Source: Ruoffia tabacinasalis
GTDB taxonomy: Bacteria; Bacillota; Bacilli; Lactobacillales; Aerococcaceae
Length of the DNA stretch: 64,000 nt
Assembly (NCBI RefSeq): GCF_042652985.1
Contig: NZ_JBHSHQ010000028.1
Location: 73,389-137,388 of the forward strand
Direction: 5' to 3'
Position 1 is the first letter of the stretch, and each line of letters begins with the position of its first letter. Position numbers and translations under genes: made by a program. Shown here in pieces: positions 8,587 through 17,211 of the stretch. Under the pieces are notes generated by a model that was not told the DNA's origin, ran no database searches, and saw only the letters and a list, made by a program, of their open reading frames with translations.

Positions 8587-9600
8587 TTATTTTATAGAAA
8601 AACTATCCGCTAATAACTCTAATGCTTTGATTCGATTTTCGATTTTTGGCATTAATGGAATGATTAATATTTCATCCGCTTGAAACTGATTTACTAGATG
8701 GTCTAATTGCACCTTAGCAGAATCAATATCTCCGACAACCATTCTTGAACGATTAGCTTGTACAATCTTTAAATCCTCTTGAGTAAATTGGTAATTCTTC
8801 GCAGTTTCAACTGACGGAAATTGCTTAAATTCATCAAAGTGGTTTTTACCAAGTAGCCAAACATCTAATGCTTTTTGAAGTTCTTTTGCTTCTGCATCTG
8901 TGTCAGCAACAACTACAAATGGCGAGAACATGACAATTGGTCGCTCTACTGCTTTTGATGCTTTAAATTCACTTCTGTATATTTCCGCCGCTTCTTTCCC
9001 GACATTCAATTTATCACTGCTTGCATTTGGAAATAAACCAAAGGTCAATCCAAGTCCATTTTTAGCAGCGTTTTTTGCTCCTCTAGTGCTTGTTGTTAAC
9101 TGGAACATCTGGGGCACTGTATCGACTTTAGGATTGGCAGTAATATCATTTAAACGATGTTCAGCGTCATTTGTATCTGTCACATATTTATATAAATCTT
9201 GAATACTTTGATTATAGGGTAATTTTCGTTCTTTCGTTTCGTTTAACGCTTTGTTAACTAAGTTAGTTCCTAAAGAATTACCGATACCTAAATCAATACG
9301 GTTTGGATGAAATGCTTCTAACATTCTAAAGTTTTCTGCTACTTTATATGGACTGTAGTGAGGTATCATAACGCCTCCAGATCCAATTCGGATTTTCTTT
9401 GTCGAATCAGCAATATGCATCATTAACATTTCAGGGGAACTACTTGCAAAAGCTGGAACATTGTGATGTTCAGCAACCCAATAACGATGAAAACCTAATT
9501 TTTCTGCAACTTTTGCTAAGTCTGTGGACTCTTTTAACGCAGATTGTGCATCTTTCAGTTCATCGATTTGAGCATAATCTAATACACTTAATTTAACCAA
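8587..9600 (-). CDS. Luciferase-like flavin-dependent oxidoreductase (MsnO8-type)
   Basis: A 337-residue member of the bacterial luciferase-like TIM-barrel monooxygenases, close to the MsnO8/YceB group. Typical segments are KLSVLDYAQ at the N-terminus, GFHRYWVAEHHN, SSPEMLMMHIADSTKKIRIG, HYSPYKVAENFRMLEAFHP and the GIGNSLGT loop. The family uses reduced flavin and O2; the substrate here is unknown. The start codon is TTG at 9600, 8 bases after GAGAGGAG. The gene is monocistronic, divergent from lplA, and ends at its own terminator. It may act in oxidative or sulfur metabolism, but nothing in the context decides that. Confidence 0.85.
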   Translation of the reverse strand: MVKLSVLDYAQIDELKDAQSALKESTDLAKVAEKLGFHRYWVAEHHNVPAFASSSPEMLMMHIADSTKKIRIGSGGVMIPHYSPYKVAENFRMLEAFHPNRIDLGIGNSLGTNLVNKALNETKERKLPYNQSIQDLYKYVTDTNDAEHRLNDITANPKVDTVPQMFQLTTSTRGAKNAAKNGLGLTFGLFPNASSDKLNVGKEAAEIYRSEFKASKAVERPIVMFSPFVVVADTDAEAKELQKALDVWLLGKNHFDEFKQFPSVETAKNYQFTQEDLKIVQANRSRMVVGDIDSAKVQLDHLVNQFQADEILIIPLMPKIENRIKALELLADSFSIK

Positions 9601-9715
9601 TGTTTTCTCCTCTCAAATAACTGTTATAATTTATTATTATTACTGTATCATAATTATTATCTTTCTAATAGTAATTACTTTTAAAGTAGTTTATATCATG
9701 ATTTTGTCTGTTATA

Positions 9716-9728
9716 GCATATAATATGC
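9716..9728. promoter_or_regulatory. Small palindrome in the lplA promoter region
   Basis: GCATAT-A-ATATGC is a perfect 13-bp inverted repeat. Its core CATATAATATG (11 bases) is identical to the centre of the large palindrome at 8314-8338. It lies immediately upstream of the lplA -10 element, between the divergent oxidoreductase gene and lplA, where a repressor could block lplA. Confidence 0.35.
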
Positions 9729-9732
9729 ACTA

Positions 9733-9741
9733 TGATATAAT
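9733..9741 (+). promoter_or_regulatory. Extended -10 promoter of lplA
   Basis: TGATATAAT is an extended -10 element (TG at 9733-9734, TATAAT at 9736-9741). The -35 region is poor (ATAGCA at 17 bases), as is common with extended -10 promoters. The lplA start codon lies about 30 bases downstream. Confidence 0.55.
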
Positions 9742-9772
9742 GACCTTATTAAACTTATGAAGGGGTCGTATC

Positions 9773-10801
9773 ATGTACGTGATTGAACATATTCGAAACG
9801 GTGTTGAGGTGTTAGATCATGCTACTCAATTAGCTATGCATATTTACGCTTTAGAAAACATTAAGTTGGATGAATCCTTAATTTTCCCATATCGACCAAG
9901 TGCTTCCGTCCAAATTGGAAAATATCAAAATATAGTTGAAGAAGTGAATCAAGAATATATAACAAAAAACAATATTGATATCGTTAGAAGAGAAACCGGT
10001 GGTGGTGCAATCTATATGGATAGAAACCACGCGAATTTTGTCTTTATTATAGATGATCCTTCTACAAATTTTGATGAGAACTTTGATCGTATTTATCAAC
10101 CAACTATCGATGGTTTGAAACAGTTAGGTGCTAAAAATGTCGGTCGTAAGGGGCGAAATGATTTAGAAATTGATGGACAAAAGGTTTCTGGTGCGGCTGT
10201 TACAATTCAAAAAGGTCGACTATATGCCGGCTACTCTCTTTTATTAGATATCGACTTTGATGCCGTTGAAAGTGCCCTGCGACCTAATCGTAAAAAAATA
10301 GAATCTAAAGGAATCAAATCAGTGCGTCGTCGTGTTACACCAATTCGACCACATCTAGCCGAAGAATATCAAGATATTACGGTAGAAGATTTCGAAAAAA
10401 CAATGTTAATGCATCTGTGTGAAGTAAATCATCCTGATGACATTAAGTATTACCGTCTAACAGACGAAGAATGGGCTGCCATAGATAAGATTGCAGAAGA
10501 AAAATTTGCTAATTGGGATTGGAATTATGGCAAATCACCACGTTACGATTATAATGCTGATGGACGTTTTGAAGGTGGTACAGTATCGTTGACACTTAGT
10601 GTAGATAAAGGGAAAATTCAGAAAATCCGTATTTATGGCGACTTTTTTGGAAAAGCTGATATAAAAGATATTGAAAATACTTTAATCGGAACACGTGTTG
10701 AACGTAAAGAATTATTAGAAGCTCTTACACCAATTGAACTTAATGAGTATTTTGGTAAGATTACAGCCGAAAATATCGTTGATTTGATTTTAGAACAATA
10801 A
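9773..10801 (+). CDS. lplA: Lipoate--protein ligase
   Basis: A 342-residue ligase that activates free lipoate with ATP and attaches it to the lipoyl domains of 2-oxoacid dehydrogenases or GcvH. The catalytic-domain motifs RRETGGGAIYMD and GRNDLEIDGQKVSGAA (lipoyl-AMP site with its Lys) are visible in the first half. The C-terminal accessory domain is present, so this is the full two-domain LplA rather than the short LipM/LipL form. The start is ATG after AAGGGG. It is one of four plus-strand genes in the window and is monocistronic, closed by a shared terminator with rpoD. It implies lipoate scavenging. Confidence 0.94.
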   Translation: MYVIEHIRNGVEVLDHATQLAMHIYALENIKLDESLIFPYRPSASVQIGKYQNIVEEVNQEYITKNNIDIVRRETGGGAIYMDRNHANFVFIIDDPSTNFDENFDRIYQPTIDGLKQLGAKNVGRKGRNDLEIDGQKVSGAAVTIQKGRLYAGYSLLLDIDFDAVESALRPNRKKIESKGIKSVRRRVTPIRPHLAEEYQDITVEDFEKTMLMHLCEVNHPDDIKYYRLTDEEWAAIDKIAEEKFANWDWNYGKSPRYDYNADGRFEGGTVSLTLSVDKGKIQKIRIYGDFFGKADIKDIENTLIGTRVERKELLEALTPIELNEYFGKITAENIVDLILEQ

Positions 10802-10820
10802 ACAGAATAAAACATAGTAA

Positions 10821-10852
10821 AAAGAGGCTATATCCAACGATATAGCCTCTTT
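10821..10852. terminator. Bidirectional terminator between lplA and rpoD
   Basis: A perfect 14-bp stem AAAGAGGCTATATC / GATATAGCCTCTTT with a CAAC loop. T-rich sequence follows on both strands. The genes converge on it: lplA ends at 10801 and rpoD at 10870. Confidence 0.9.
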
Positions 10853-10869
10853 ATCTTAAATTATGTATC

Positions 10870-12072
10870 CTACTCTAAGAAATCTTTTAATTGCTTAGAA
10901 CGGCTTGGGTGGCGTAATTTACGTAATGCTTTCGCTTCTATTTGACGAATACGTTCACGTGTCACACCAAATACTTTACCTACTTGTTCTAAAGTGCGAA
11001 TATTACCGTCATCTAAACCAAAACGAAGACGTAAAACATTCTCTTCACGATCAGTTAATGTATCTAAGACATCTTCCAATTGTTCTCTTAATAAAGAACT
11101 TGAAGTAAATGCTTCTGGACTCATAGCCCCTTCATCTTCAATGAAATCACCTAAGTGAGAATCATCTTCTTCACCAATTGGTGTCTCAAGGGAAACAGGT
11201 TCTTGAGCAATCTTAAGAATTTCACGGACCTTTTCAGTCGGTAGATCCATTTCAGCACCAATTTCTTCTGGTGTCGGTTCTCTACCTAAATCTTGTAATA
11301 ATGTTCTTTGTACACGTACTAATTTATTAATTGTTTCTACCATATGTACAGGAATACGGATTGTTCTTGCTTGGTCAGCAATTGCTCTTGTGATTGCCTG
11401 ACGAATCCACCATGTAGCATATGTAGAGAATTTAAATCCTTTATGGTAGTCAAATTTCTCAACAGCTTTCATTAATCCCATATTACCTTCTTGAATTAAA
11501 TCTAAGAAAGACATACCACGCCCAACATAACGCTTTGCAATCGATACAACTAAACGTAAGTTTGCTTCTGCTAATTCTTGTTTAGCTAAGTCATCGCCAT
11601 CTTCAATTCGTTTTGCAATCGATACTTCTTCGTCTGCAGTAAGTAAATCAACACGACCAATTTCTTTTAAGTACATACGAACTGGATCGCTTACTTTAAT
11701 CTTAGATACGGCTGCTGAAGACGCTGTTGTAGACTTGTCCCCTTCTTCTGCACGTACCATTTGTTGTTTAGTTGGTCCACCATCGTCACCAACGACCGCA
11801 ATACCACTATCTTCTACTTGTTGAATTAATTTATCAATAGCATTTGCATCTAATTCATATGGACTTGCAATTGATTTCGTTAATTCATCATAATGAATTT
11901 GACCTAACGTTTTCTTTTCAGCAATTAATTGTTTCGTTGCTTGATCTAACGTAAGTGATAACTCATTACTTCTTTCTTCTTTTACATGCTCTTGTTGAGG
12001 ATCTTTTTGCTCAATTGTTTTTCCATCTTGCTGTTGTTGCTGTTCTTCTTGAACTTGATCTTTTTCAGTCAT
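10870..12072 (-). CDS. rpoD: RNA polymerase primary sigma factor
   Basis: A 400-residue group 1 sigma-70 (SigA). Region 2 is unmistakable: DPVRMYLKEIGRV (1.2), ANLRLVVSIAKRY, FLDLIQEGNMGLMKAV and FKFSTYATWWIRQAITRA. Region 4 carries TLEQVGKVFGVTRERIRQIEAKALRKLRHP, the helix-turn-helix for -35 recognition. The N-terminus begins with a Gln/Glu-rich stretch before a region 1.1-like segment. The start is ATG, with the AGGGGGC ribosome site overlapping the dnaG stop codon 13 bases upstream, so dnaG-rpoD are coupled as in the classical macromolecular synthesis operon (without rpsU here). Confidence 0.97.
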   Translation of the reverse strand: MTEKDQVQEEQQQQQDGKTIEQKDPQQEHVKEERSNELSLTLDQATKQLIAEKKTLGQIHYDELTKSIASPYELDANAIDKLIQQVEDSGIAVVGDDGGPTKQQMVRAEEGDKSTTASSAAVSKIKVSDPVRMYLKEIGRVDLLTADEEVSIAKRIEDGDDLAKQELAEANLRLVVSIAKRYVGRGMSFLDLIQEGNMGLMKAVEKFDYHKGFKFSTYATWWIRQAITRAIADQARTIRIPVHMVETINKLVRVQRTLLQDLGREPTPEEIGAEMDLPTEKVREILKIAQEPVSLETPIGEEDDSHLGDFIEDEGAMSPEAFTSSSLLREQLEDVLDTLTDREENVLRLRFGLDDGNIRTLEQVGKVFGVTRERIRQIEAKALRKLRHPSRSKQLKDFLE

Positions 12073-12085
12073 ATAAGTAAGCCCC

Positions 12086-13936
12086 CTAAATTTCTTTAAT
12101 CTGACGCGTTAAATTCATGATTCTTGTTAAAGTATGATTCATTTCTGAATAATTTTGTTGTTTTTGATATTGAACAACTTTCTTTCTTAATTCATTGATC
12201 TCTTGTTGAATAAATTCTTGCTGTAAAACTTTGAAGCAATCATCTAATAGTTGACGTGTAAAATCGAATAATTCTTGTTCCCACATTAACGAAGTTAAAA
12301 AATGACTTACTTGGGTATCGTTTATTCTATCAATGATACCAGTGAGTGGCAAATGATTTCCTTCATAATAATATCGATCTAGCTCAAAAAATGCTTTACT
12401 TGTAAAATCATGAAAAAACACTGGAGGATTACTTAACTCTTCCATATAATCCCATGCCTCTTCGAAGTAAATCAAATAAAATATAATTTGTTTCTCACTA
12501 TTATATGCTCGTTTTGATTTAATTTGTAAAGCAGGTTCTTGCGTAGTAATTGGCGCATTAGAATAACTAGATTGAGGTGGTTCCACACTATTATATTGTT
12601 CAGTAGGTTGATTGTAATTATTCGGTCGAATATCACGAGCGCGATTGACCTGTTCGGTAATAATCGTCTCCGAAAGATGATACTCATTCACTAAATCATT
12701 AATTCTTAATTGTTGTTCAATAGGTGATTTGATTTGGCTAATTAATTCGATAACTTTTTCAATATATTGTGCAAGTTCATATTCATCGTTTAAATTGTAA
12801 TCTTTCTTAAAAAACTCTCGATTAAACTCAAATTGTGAAATACTTTGATTGATTAATTGTTGGAAACTTTCTTGCCCGTGTTCCTTAATCCATTCATCAG
12901 GGTCAAGTTTATTAGGTATTTGAATTGCTTTGATTTCTGCATTCGTTATCCCTTGAGCAGTCTGAAAAGCTCGACTTGTTGCTTTTTGCCCAGCATCGTC
13001 GCCATCAAAGGCAAAGATTAAAGTGTTCGTCATTTTACTTAATTGTTTTAAATGATCCTCCGACAAACTTGTCCCCATCGAAGCAACTACATTCTCGTAT
13101 CCAGCTTGGTATAAACTAATGACGTCCATGTAACCTTCTGCAATTAACACTTTATTCTGATTACGAATGGGTAATCTTGCGTTGTCTAAATTATAAATTA
13201 ACTTACCCTTTTTAAAAATATTCGTCTCAGGTGAGTTCAAATACTTGGCCGACTTATCACTATTCTCTTGAAAGACACGCCCAGAAAACGCCACAACATC
13301 TCCGCGACTATTACGAAGCGGAATGATAATACGGTTACGAAAACGATCGATTAATTCGCCAGAGTCTGCCATATAAAAAATACCAGAATCAACAAGCTGT
13401 TCGGATGTAAATCCAGCCTTTTGTAAATATTGGACTAACAATTGTGAGTTATTTGGCGCTAAGCCAAATTGAAACACTTCTAACACTTCTTTTGTTAGCT
13501 GCCTTTGAATTAAATAATCATAAGCTTCTTCACCATTATTTGTACTCATTAAGTAGTAGTGATAAAAATCGTTTGCTTTTTCGTGTATATCATATAAATA
13601 ACTGAATTCTTGCTGTTTTGACGGCTGAGCTTGAATATATTTTTCATCAACAGTAATATTCGCAAACTCAGCTGCTTTTGCTACAGATTCAGTAAAAGAA
13701 ATACCTTCAATTTCTTGTAAGAAACCAAAGATATTCCCCCCTCTCCCACAACTAAAACATTTATAAATTTGTTTAGGCTGTGATACTGAAAAAGAAGGAT
13801 TGTTATCCTCATGAAAAGGACATGAGGCCATGTAGTTAGTTCCACGCTTATTCAATTGAACATATTGTCCAATGAGTTCAACGATATCAACATTACTTTT
13901 AACCTCGTTGATAACTTCCTCTGGAATATAACTCAA
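12086..13936 (-). CDS. dnaG: DNA primase
   Basis: A 616-residue primase that makes RNA primers at the replication fork. The CHC2 zinc-binding N-terminus is visible (CPFH near residue 40, then KCFSCGRGGNIFGF). The TOPRIM core shows the catalytic Glu in IAEGYMDVISL and the acidic pair in FAFDGDDAGQKA. A Gln/Asn/Ser-rich linker precedes the C-terminal helicase-interaction domain. The start codon is TTG at 13936 after AGAGGTGA; no better start exists because the zinc domain must be retained. It follows the UMF1 transporter gene by 25 bases and leads directly into rpoD. Confidence 0.96.
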   Translation of the reverse strand: MSYIPEEVINEVKSNVDIVELIGQYVQLNKRGTNYMASCPFHEDNNPSFSVSQPKQIYKCFSCGRGGNIFGFLQEIEGISFTESVAKAAEFANITVDEKYIQAQPSKQQEFSYLYDIHEKANDFYHYYLMSTNNGEEAYDYLIQRQLTKEVLEVFQFGLAPNNSQLLVQYLQKAGFTSEQLVDSGIFYMADSGELIDRFRNRIIIPLRNSRGDVVAFSGRVFQENSDKSAKYLNSPETNIFKKGKLIYNLDNARLPIRNQNKVLIAEGYMDVISLYQAGYENVVASMGTSLSEDHLKQLSKMTNTLIFAFDGDDAGQKATSRAFQTAQGITNAEIKAIQIPNKLDPDEWIKEHGQESFQQLINQSISQFEFNREFFKKDYNLNDEYELAQYIEKVIELISQIKSPIEQQLRINDLVNEYHLSETIITEQVNRARDIRPNNYNQPTEQYNSVEPPQSSYSNAPITTQEPALQIKSKRAYNSEKQIIFYLIYFEEAWDYMEELSNPPVFFHDFTSKAFFELDRYYYEGNHLPLTGIIDRINDTQVSHFLTSLMWEQELFDFTRQLLDDCFKVLQQEFIQQEINELRKKVVQYQKQQNYSEMNHTLTRIMNLTRQIKEI

Positions 13937-13961
13937 TTGAAATCACCTCTATTATTTCAAG

Positions 13962-15218
13962 TTAATTATTGTAACTTTTGCTTGGTTTTGCCATGTATAA
14001 CAGAATCGCACCGATAATAAATTGCACGATTAGAGCAAATAATCCTTTTAAAGAATCACCTGTTATCTGCGCTACAACTCCTAAAATAGTCGTACCTAAT
14101 ACGGAAGAAAATTTCCCAAAAATATTATAGAAACCATAAAACTGATTACTCTTCTCTCTAGGGATAATCTGGCCAAAGTATGATCGACTTAAACCTTGAA
14201 TTCCACCTTGAGCCGTTCCAACTAGTACAGCTAAAATCATGAAATCAGTAAATGAATCTAAGCTTAATCCGAAAATACAAATAACTATATAAGTAGCAAT
14301 ACCAACAAATAACATCGTTCTAGTACCAAATCGTCTAGCTAAATATCCGTACATAATTGAACACGGGAATGCGACGATTTGAACAACTAACAACATGATA
14401 ATGAGTTCATTTGCTGATAAGCCTAAATCAGTACCTACTGAAGTGGCCATCGCAATGATTGTTCCGACACCATCAATATAAAAGAAATAACCAAATAAAA
14501 ACAAATATATATGTGGATATTTCTTTAATTCTTTTACTGTAGCAGTTAATGACTTCACCGTCGTTTGAACAATACCTTCAGTCTTTTCTAAGTAATTCAC
14601 TTGATTTACATTCTTCCAATACGGAATAGTAAAGATAAACCACCAAGCCGCTGTAAGTAAAAATCCAATATTGACAGTAACATTCGCAGGGAATATCCCT
14701 GTTAATTGGAACACCATAAATATTAAAAACGGAAACACACTTCCGATATAGCCTAAACCAAAGCCAGTTGAACTGACTTGGTCTAATCGTTCCGGTGTCG
14801 TTACGTCCATAATCGAACTATCATAGAATATATTCGCTACGTGAAAACCAAATGAAGAAATCGCATAAACAACTAGCAATAATAACCAGTTACCATTTCC
14901 AATAAACATCATTGAAAATACAGCTGTGATACCTAAGAGTGTTGAAATTGTGAATAAAGGTTTTCGATACCCTTTATAATCAGCACTCGTCCCAAGAAAT
15001 GGGGCTAAAACAGCTGTTAGAACCGTTGCGATCGCATTAGTATAACCAAGGTAAGCCGTTGAATCTGCCCCACTTATACCTGCTGCATCGGCAACAGACT
15101 TATAAAATATTGGGAATATGGCTGTTGTGATCATTAAGGAATAGGCTGAGTTTGCCCAATCCTGAAACATCCAACTCCACTCTACTTTATTAAACTGACC
15201 TTTTAGTTGCTTAAACAT
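13962..15218 (-). CDS. UMF1-family MFS transporter (Atg22/BtlA-like)
   Basis: A 418-residue integral membrane protein with roughly 12 hydrophobic segments. The opening WSWMFQDWANSAYSLMITTAIFP and the later GTAQGGIQGLSRSYFGQIIP are characteristic of the UMF1/Atg22 branch of the major facilitator superfamily. The substrate is unknown; relatives have been linked to amino acid or bile-acid transport, which is not decisive. It lies between engB and dnaG in an otherwise universal information-processing run, so its placement there is unusual but the spacing (20 bases on either side) suggests co-transcription. Start is ATG after AGGAG. Confidence 0.86.
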   Translation of the reverse strand: MFKQLKGQFNKVEWSWMFQDWANSAYSLMITTAIFPIFYKSVADAAGISGADSTAYLGYTNAIATVLTAVLAPFLGTSADYKGYRKPLFTISTLLGITAVFSMMFIGNGNWLLLLVVYAISSFGFHVANIFYDSSIMDVTTPERLDQVSSTGFGLGYIGSVFPFLIFMVFQLTGIFPANVTVNIGFLLTAAWWFIFTIPYWKNVNQVNYLEKTEGIVQTTVKSLTATVKELKKYPHIYLFLFGYFFYIDGVGTIIAMATSVGTDLGLSANELIIMLLVVQIVAFPCSIMYGYLARRFGTRTMLFVGIATYIVICIFGLSLDSFTDFMILAVLVGTAQGGIQGLSRSYFGQIIPREKSNQFYGFYNIFGKFSSVLGTTILGVVAQITGDSLKGLFALIVQFIIGAILLYMAKPSKSYNN

Positions 15219-15238
15219 TTTATTCTCCTGTTCTCTTG

Positions 15239-15823
15239 TTAGTTGATTTGACTTTCAATTACTTCCCAAATATCATCTTTCCCCTCAGCTGTTTCTGAAG
15301 AGAATAAAAACAATGCATCACTCGTTGGTAATTCTAGCTTTTTAGTAAACATCGAAATATGTTTATTTCGTTGGCTTCTTTTAATTTTATCAACTTTGGT
15401 TAAAACAATTGCATATGGAATGTCTAATTCATCAGCAAATTCTTTCATTTGAATGTCTAATTCTGTCGGTTCGTGACGGAAGTCCATTAATAACAAGAGC
15501 GTCACTAAATTATCTCGGTTTGTTAAATATTCAGTTATCATCTTAGCCCATCTAGCCCGGTCTGTTTTGGATACTTTCGCATAGCCGTAACCAGGTACAT
15601 CTACAAATCGAAATTTATCATCCATATTATAGAAATTTAACGTTTGTGTTTTCCCTGGTTGGCCAGATGTTCTAGCTAAGCCTTTTCTTTCAATCAACGT
15701 ATTAATAAACGATGATTTTCCTACATTTGATCTTCCTGCTAAAGCTATCTCAGGTTTATCCATAGAAGGATATTGATCAAGCTTTACTGCAGTTATTTCG
15801 AGTTTTGGATTTTGTACTTTCAT
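15239..15823 (-). CDS. engB: Ribosome biogenesis GTPase YsxC/EngB
   Basis: A 194-residue TrmE-Era-EngA-EngB-Septin family GTPase required for assembly of the large ribosomal subunit. G1 GRSNVGKS (30-37), G3 DVPGYGYA, G4 TKVDK and the G5-like SSETAEG are all visible. The length is typical. It lies directly downstream of clpX (17 bases), the same neighbour order as tig-clpX-lonA-engB in Bacillus with lonA missing. Confidence 0.96.
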   Translation of the reverse strand: MKVQNPKLEITAVKLDQYPSMDKPEIALAGRSNVGKSSFINTLIERKGLARTSGQPGKTQTLNFYNMDDKFRFVDVPGYGYAKVSKTDRARWAKMITEYLTNRDNLVTLLLLMDFRHEPTELDIQMKEFADELDIPYAIVLTKVDKIKRSQRNKHISMFTKKLELPTSDALFLFSSETAEGKDDIWEVIESQIN

Positions 15824-15840
15824 ATTATGCTGCCTCGCTT

Positions 15841-17085
15841 TTATGAAATTTTTCGATTGTCAATATTATAGTATTCAGGTTTATGTGCACCTTCGACATT
15901 TTCCTTCGTAATAATTATCTTAGCGATATCTTCACGACTTGGCACTTCGTACATAATTTCTAACATCACATTCTCGATGATTGATCTTAAACCACGTGCA
16001 CCCGTTCCACGTTCAAGCGCTTGTTGCGCAATGGCTTGTAGAGCTTCCTCTTCAAATTCAAGGGCAACATTATCCATTGATAATTGTTTTTTGTATTGTT
16101 TAACAAGTGCATTTTTTGGTTCTGTTAGAATTGAAATTAAATCTTCTTCTGTTAATTTCTCTAAAGCTGCTGTAATAGGAATACGACCAATGAATTCAGG
16201 GATTAATCCGAATTTAAGTAAATCTTCAGAAGTTACTTGTTGCATTAAACTTTTCGTTTCATCAACTTTCCCAGTTGTTTTCCCAAAACCGATGACTTTG
16301 CTTCCTAATCTTTCTTTCACAATCGTTTCGATCCCATCAAAGGCACCCCCAACGATGAATAAGATGTTCTTAGTATCTAATTTTAAGAATTCTTGGTTTG
16401 GATGTTTACGTCCACCTTTAGGAGGTATATTTGCTTCTGTACCTTCTAATATTTTTAATAAGGCTTGTTGGACACCTTCACCACTGACATCTCGTGTAAT
16501 TGATACATTTTCACTTTTTCTAGAAATTTTATCAATTTCATCAATATAGATGATTCCTTTTTCAGCGCGCTCCATATCATAATCAGCTGCTTGAACTAAT
16601 TTTAATAGAACGTTCTCAACATCTTCCCCTACATAGCCTGCTTCAGTTAATGTCGTTGCATCAGCAATCGCAAATGGAACATTTAATGTTTTCGCCATTG
16701 TTTGTGCTAAGAATGTCTTACCTGATCCAGTTGGCCCGATTAAAGCGATGTTACTTTTTTGTAACTCAACTTCATCATCATCCATCATGTTTTGGTTCAC
16801 TCTTTTATAATGATTATAAACAGCAACTGAAAGTGATTTTTTAGCTGCATCTTGTCCGATAACATAATCATCTAAAACGTCTTTAATTTCGCTTGGAATT
16901 AACATTTTTACAGGTTCATGAGTTCTTTCACTTTTCAGTTCCTCGTCGATAATGTTTTTACATAATTCGACACACTCATCACAAATATATACATCTGGTC
17001 CTGCAACAATTTTATTAACCTCATCTTGTGATTTTCCACAAAACGAACAATAGAAATTAGTCATATCCGATGTTTTTTTTGCCAT
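15841..17085 (-). CDS. clpX: ClpX, ATPase subunit of the ClpXP protease
   Basis: A 414-residue AAA+ unfoldase that feeds substrates to ClpP. The zinc-binding domain has Cys13, Cys16, Cys35 and Cys38 (YCSFCGKS, ICDECVELC). Walker A is GPTGSGKT (117-124), the pore loop is GYVGED, Walker B is IIYIDEID, the RKH motif is GGRKHP and an arginine finger lies in the GFGKT to EFIGRIP region. No ClpP-loop anomaly is evident, although I did not align it. The start is ATG after AAGGAGG. It lies 126 bases downstream of tig, behind a probable attenuating terminator. Confidence 0.97.
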   Translation of the reverse strand: MAKKTSDMTNFYCSFCGKSQDEVNKIVAGPDVYICDECVELCKNIIDEELKSERTHEPVKMLIPSEIKDVLDDYVIGQDAAKKSLSVAVYNHYKRVNQNMMDDDEVELQKSNIALIGPTGSGKTFLAQTMAKTLNVPFAIADATTLTEAGYVGEDVENVLLKLVQAADYDMERAEKGIIYIDEIDKISRKSENVSITRDVSGEGVQQALLKILEGTEANIPPKGGRKHPNQEFLKLDTKNILFIVGGAFDGIETIVKERLGSKVIGFGKTTGKVDETKSLMQQVTSEDLLKFGLIPEFIGRIPITAALEKLTEEDLISILTEPKNALVKQYKKQLSMDNVALEFEEEALQAIAQQALERGTGARGLRSIIENVMLEIMYEVPSREDIAKIIITKENVEGAHKPEYYNIDNRKIS

Positions 17086-17125
17086 TTATTATCCTCCTTA
17101 ATTCTTTTCAATATATAAATAACAT

Positions 17126-17183
17126 CAAAAGAGGGATGCAAAGAAGCCCCAAATTAAACACTAGTGACTCTTGCAATCCCTCT
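17126..17183 (-). terminator. Terminator/attenuator between tig and clpX
   Basis: Arms 17130-17144 (AGAGGGATGCAAAGA) and 17169-17183 (TCTTGCAATCCCTCT) pair with one bulge around a 24-base loop. On the minus strand a short TTTT follows. It may partly terminate tig transcripts before clpX. Confidence 0.65.
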
Positions 17184-17211
17184 ATAATATTAATCTTTAA
17201 TCCTTACTATC

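Noticed and set aside
15977..16549. 190-codon plus-strand open frame over clpX
   Set aside because: It is antisense to the strongly conserved clpX coding sequence, has no ribosome site and no recognisable protein content.
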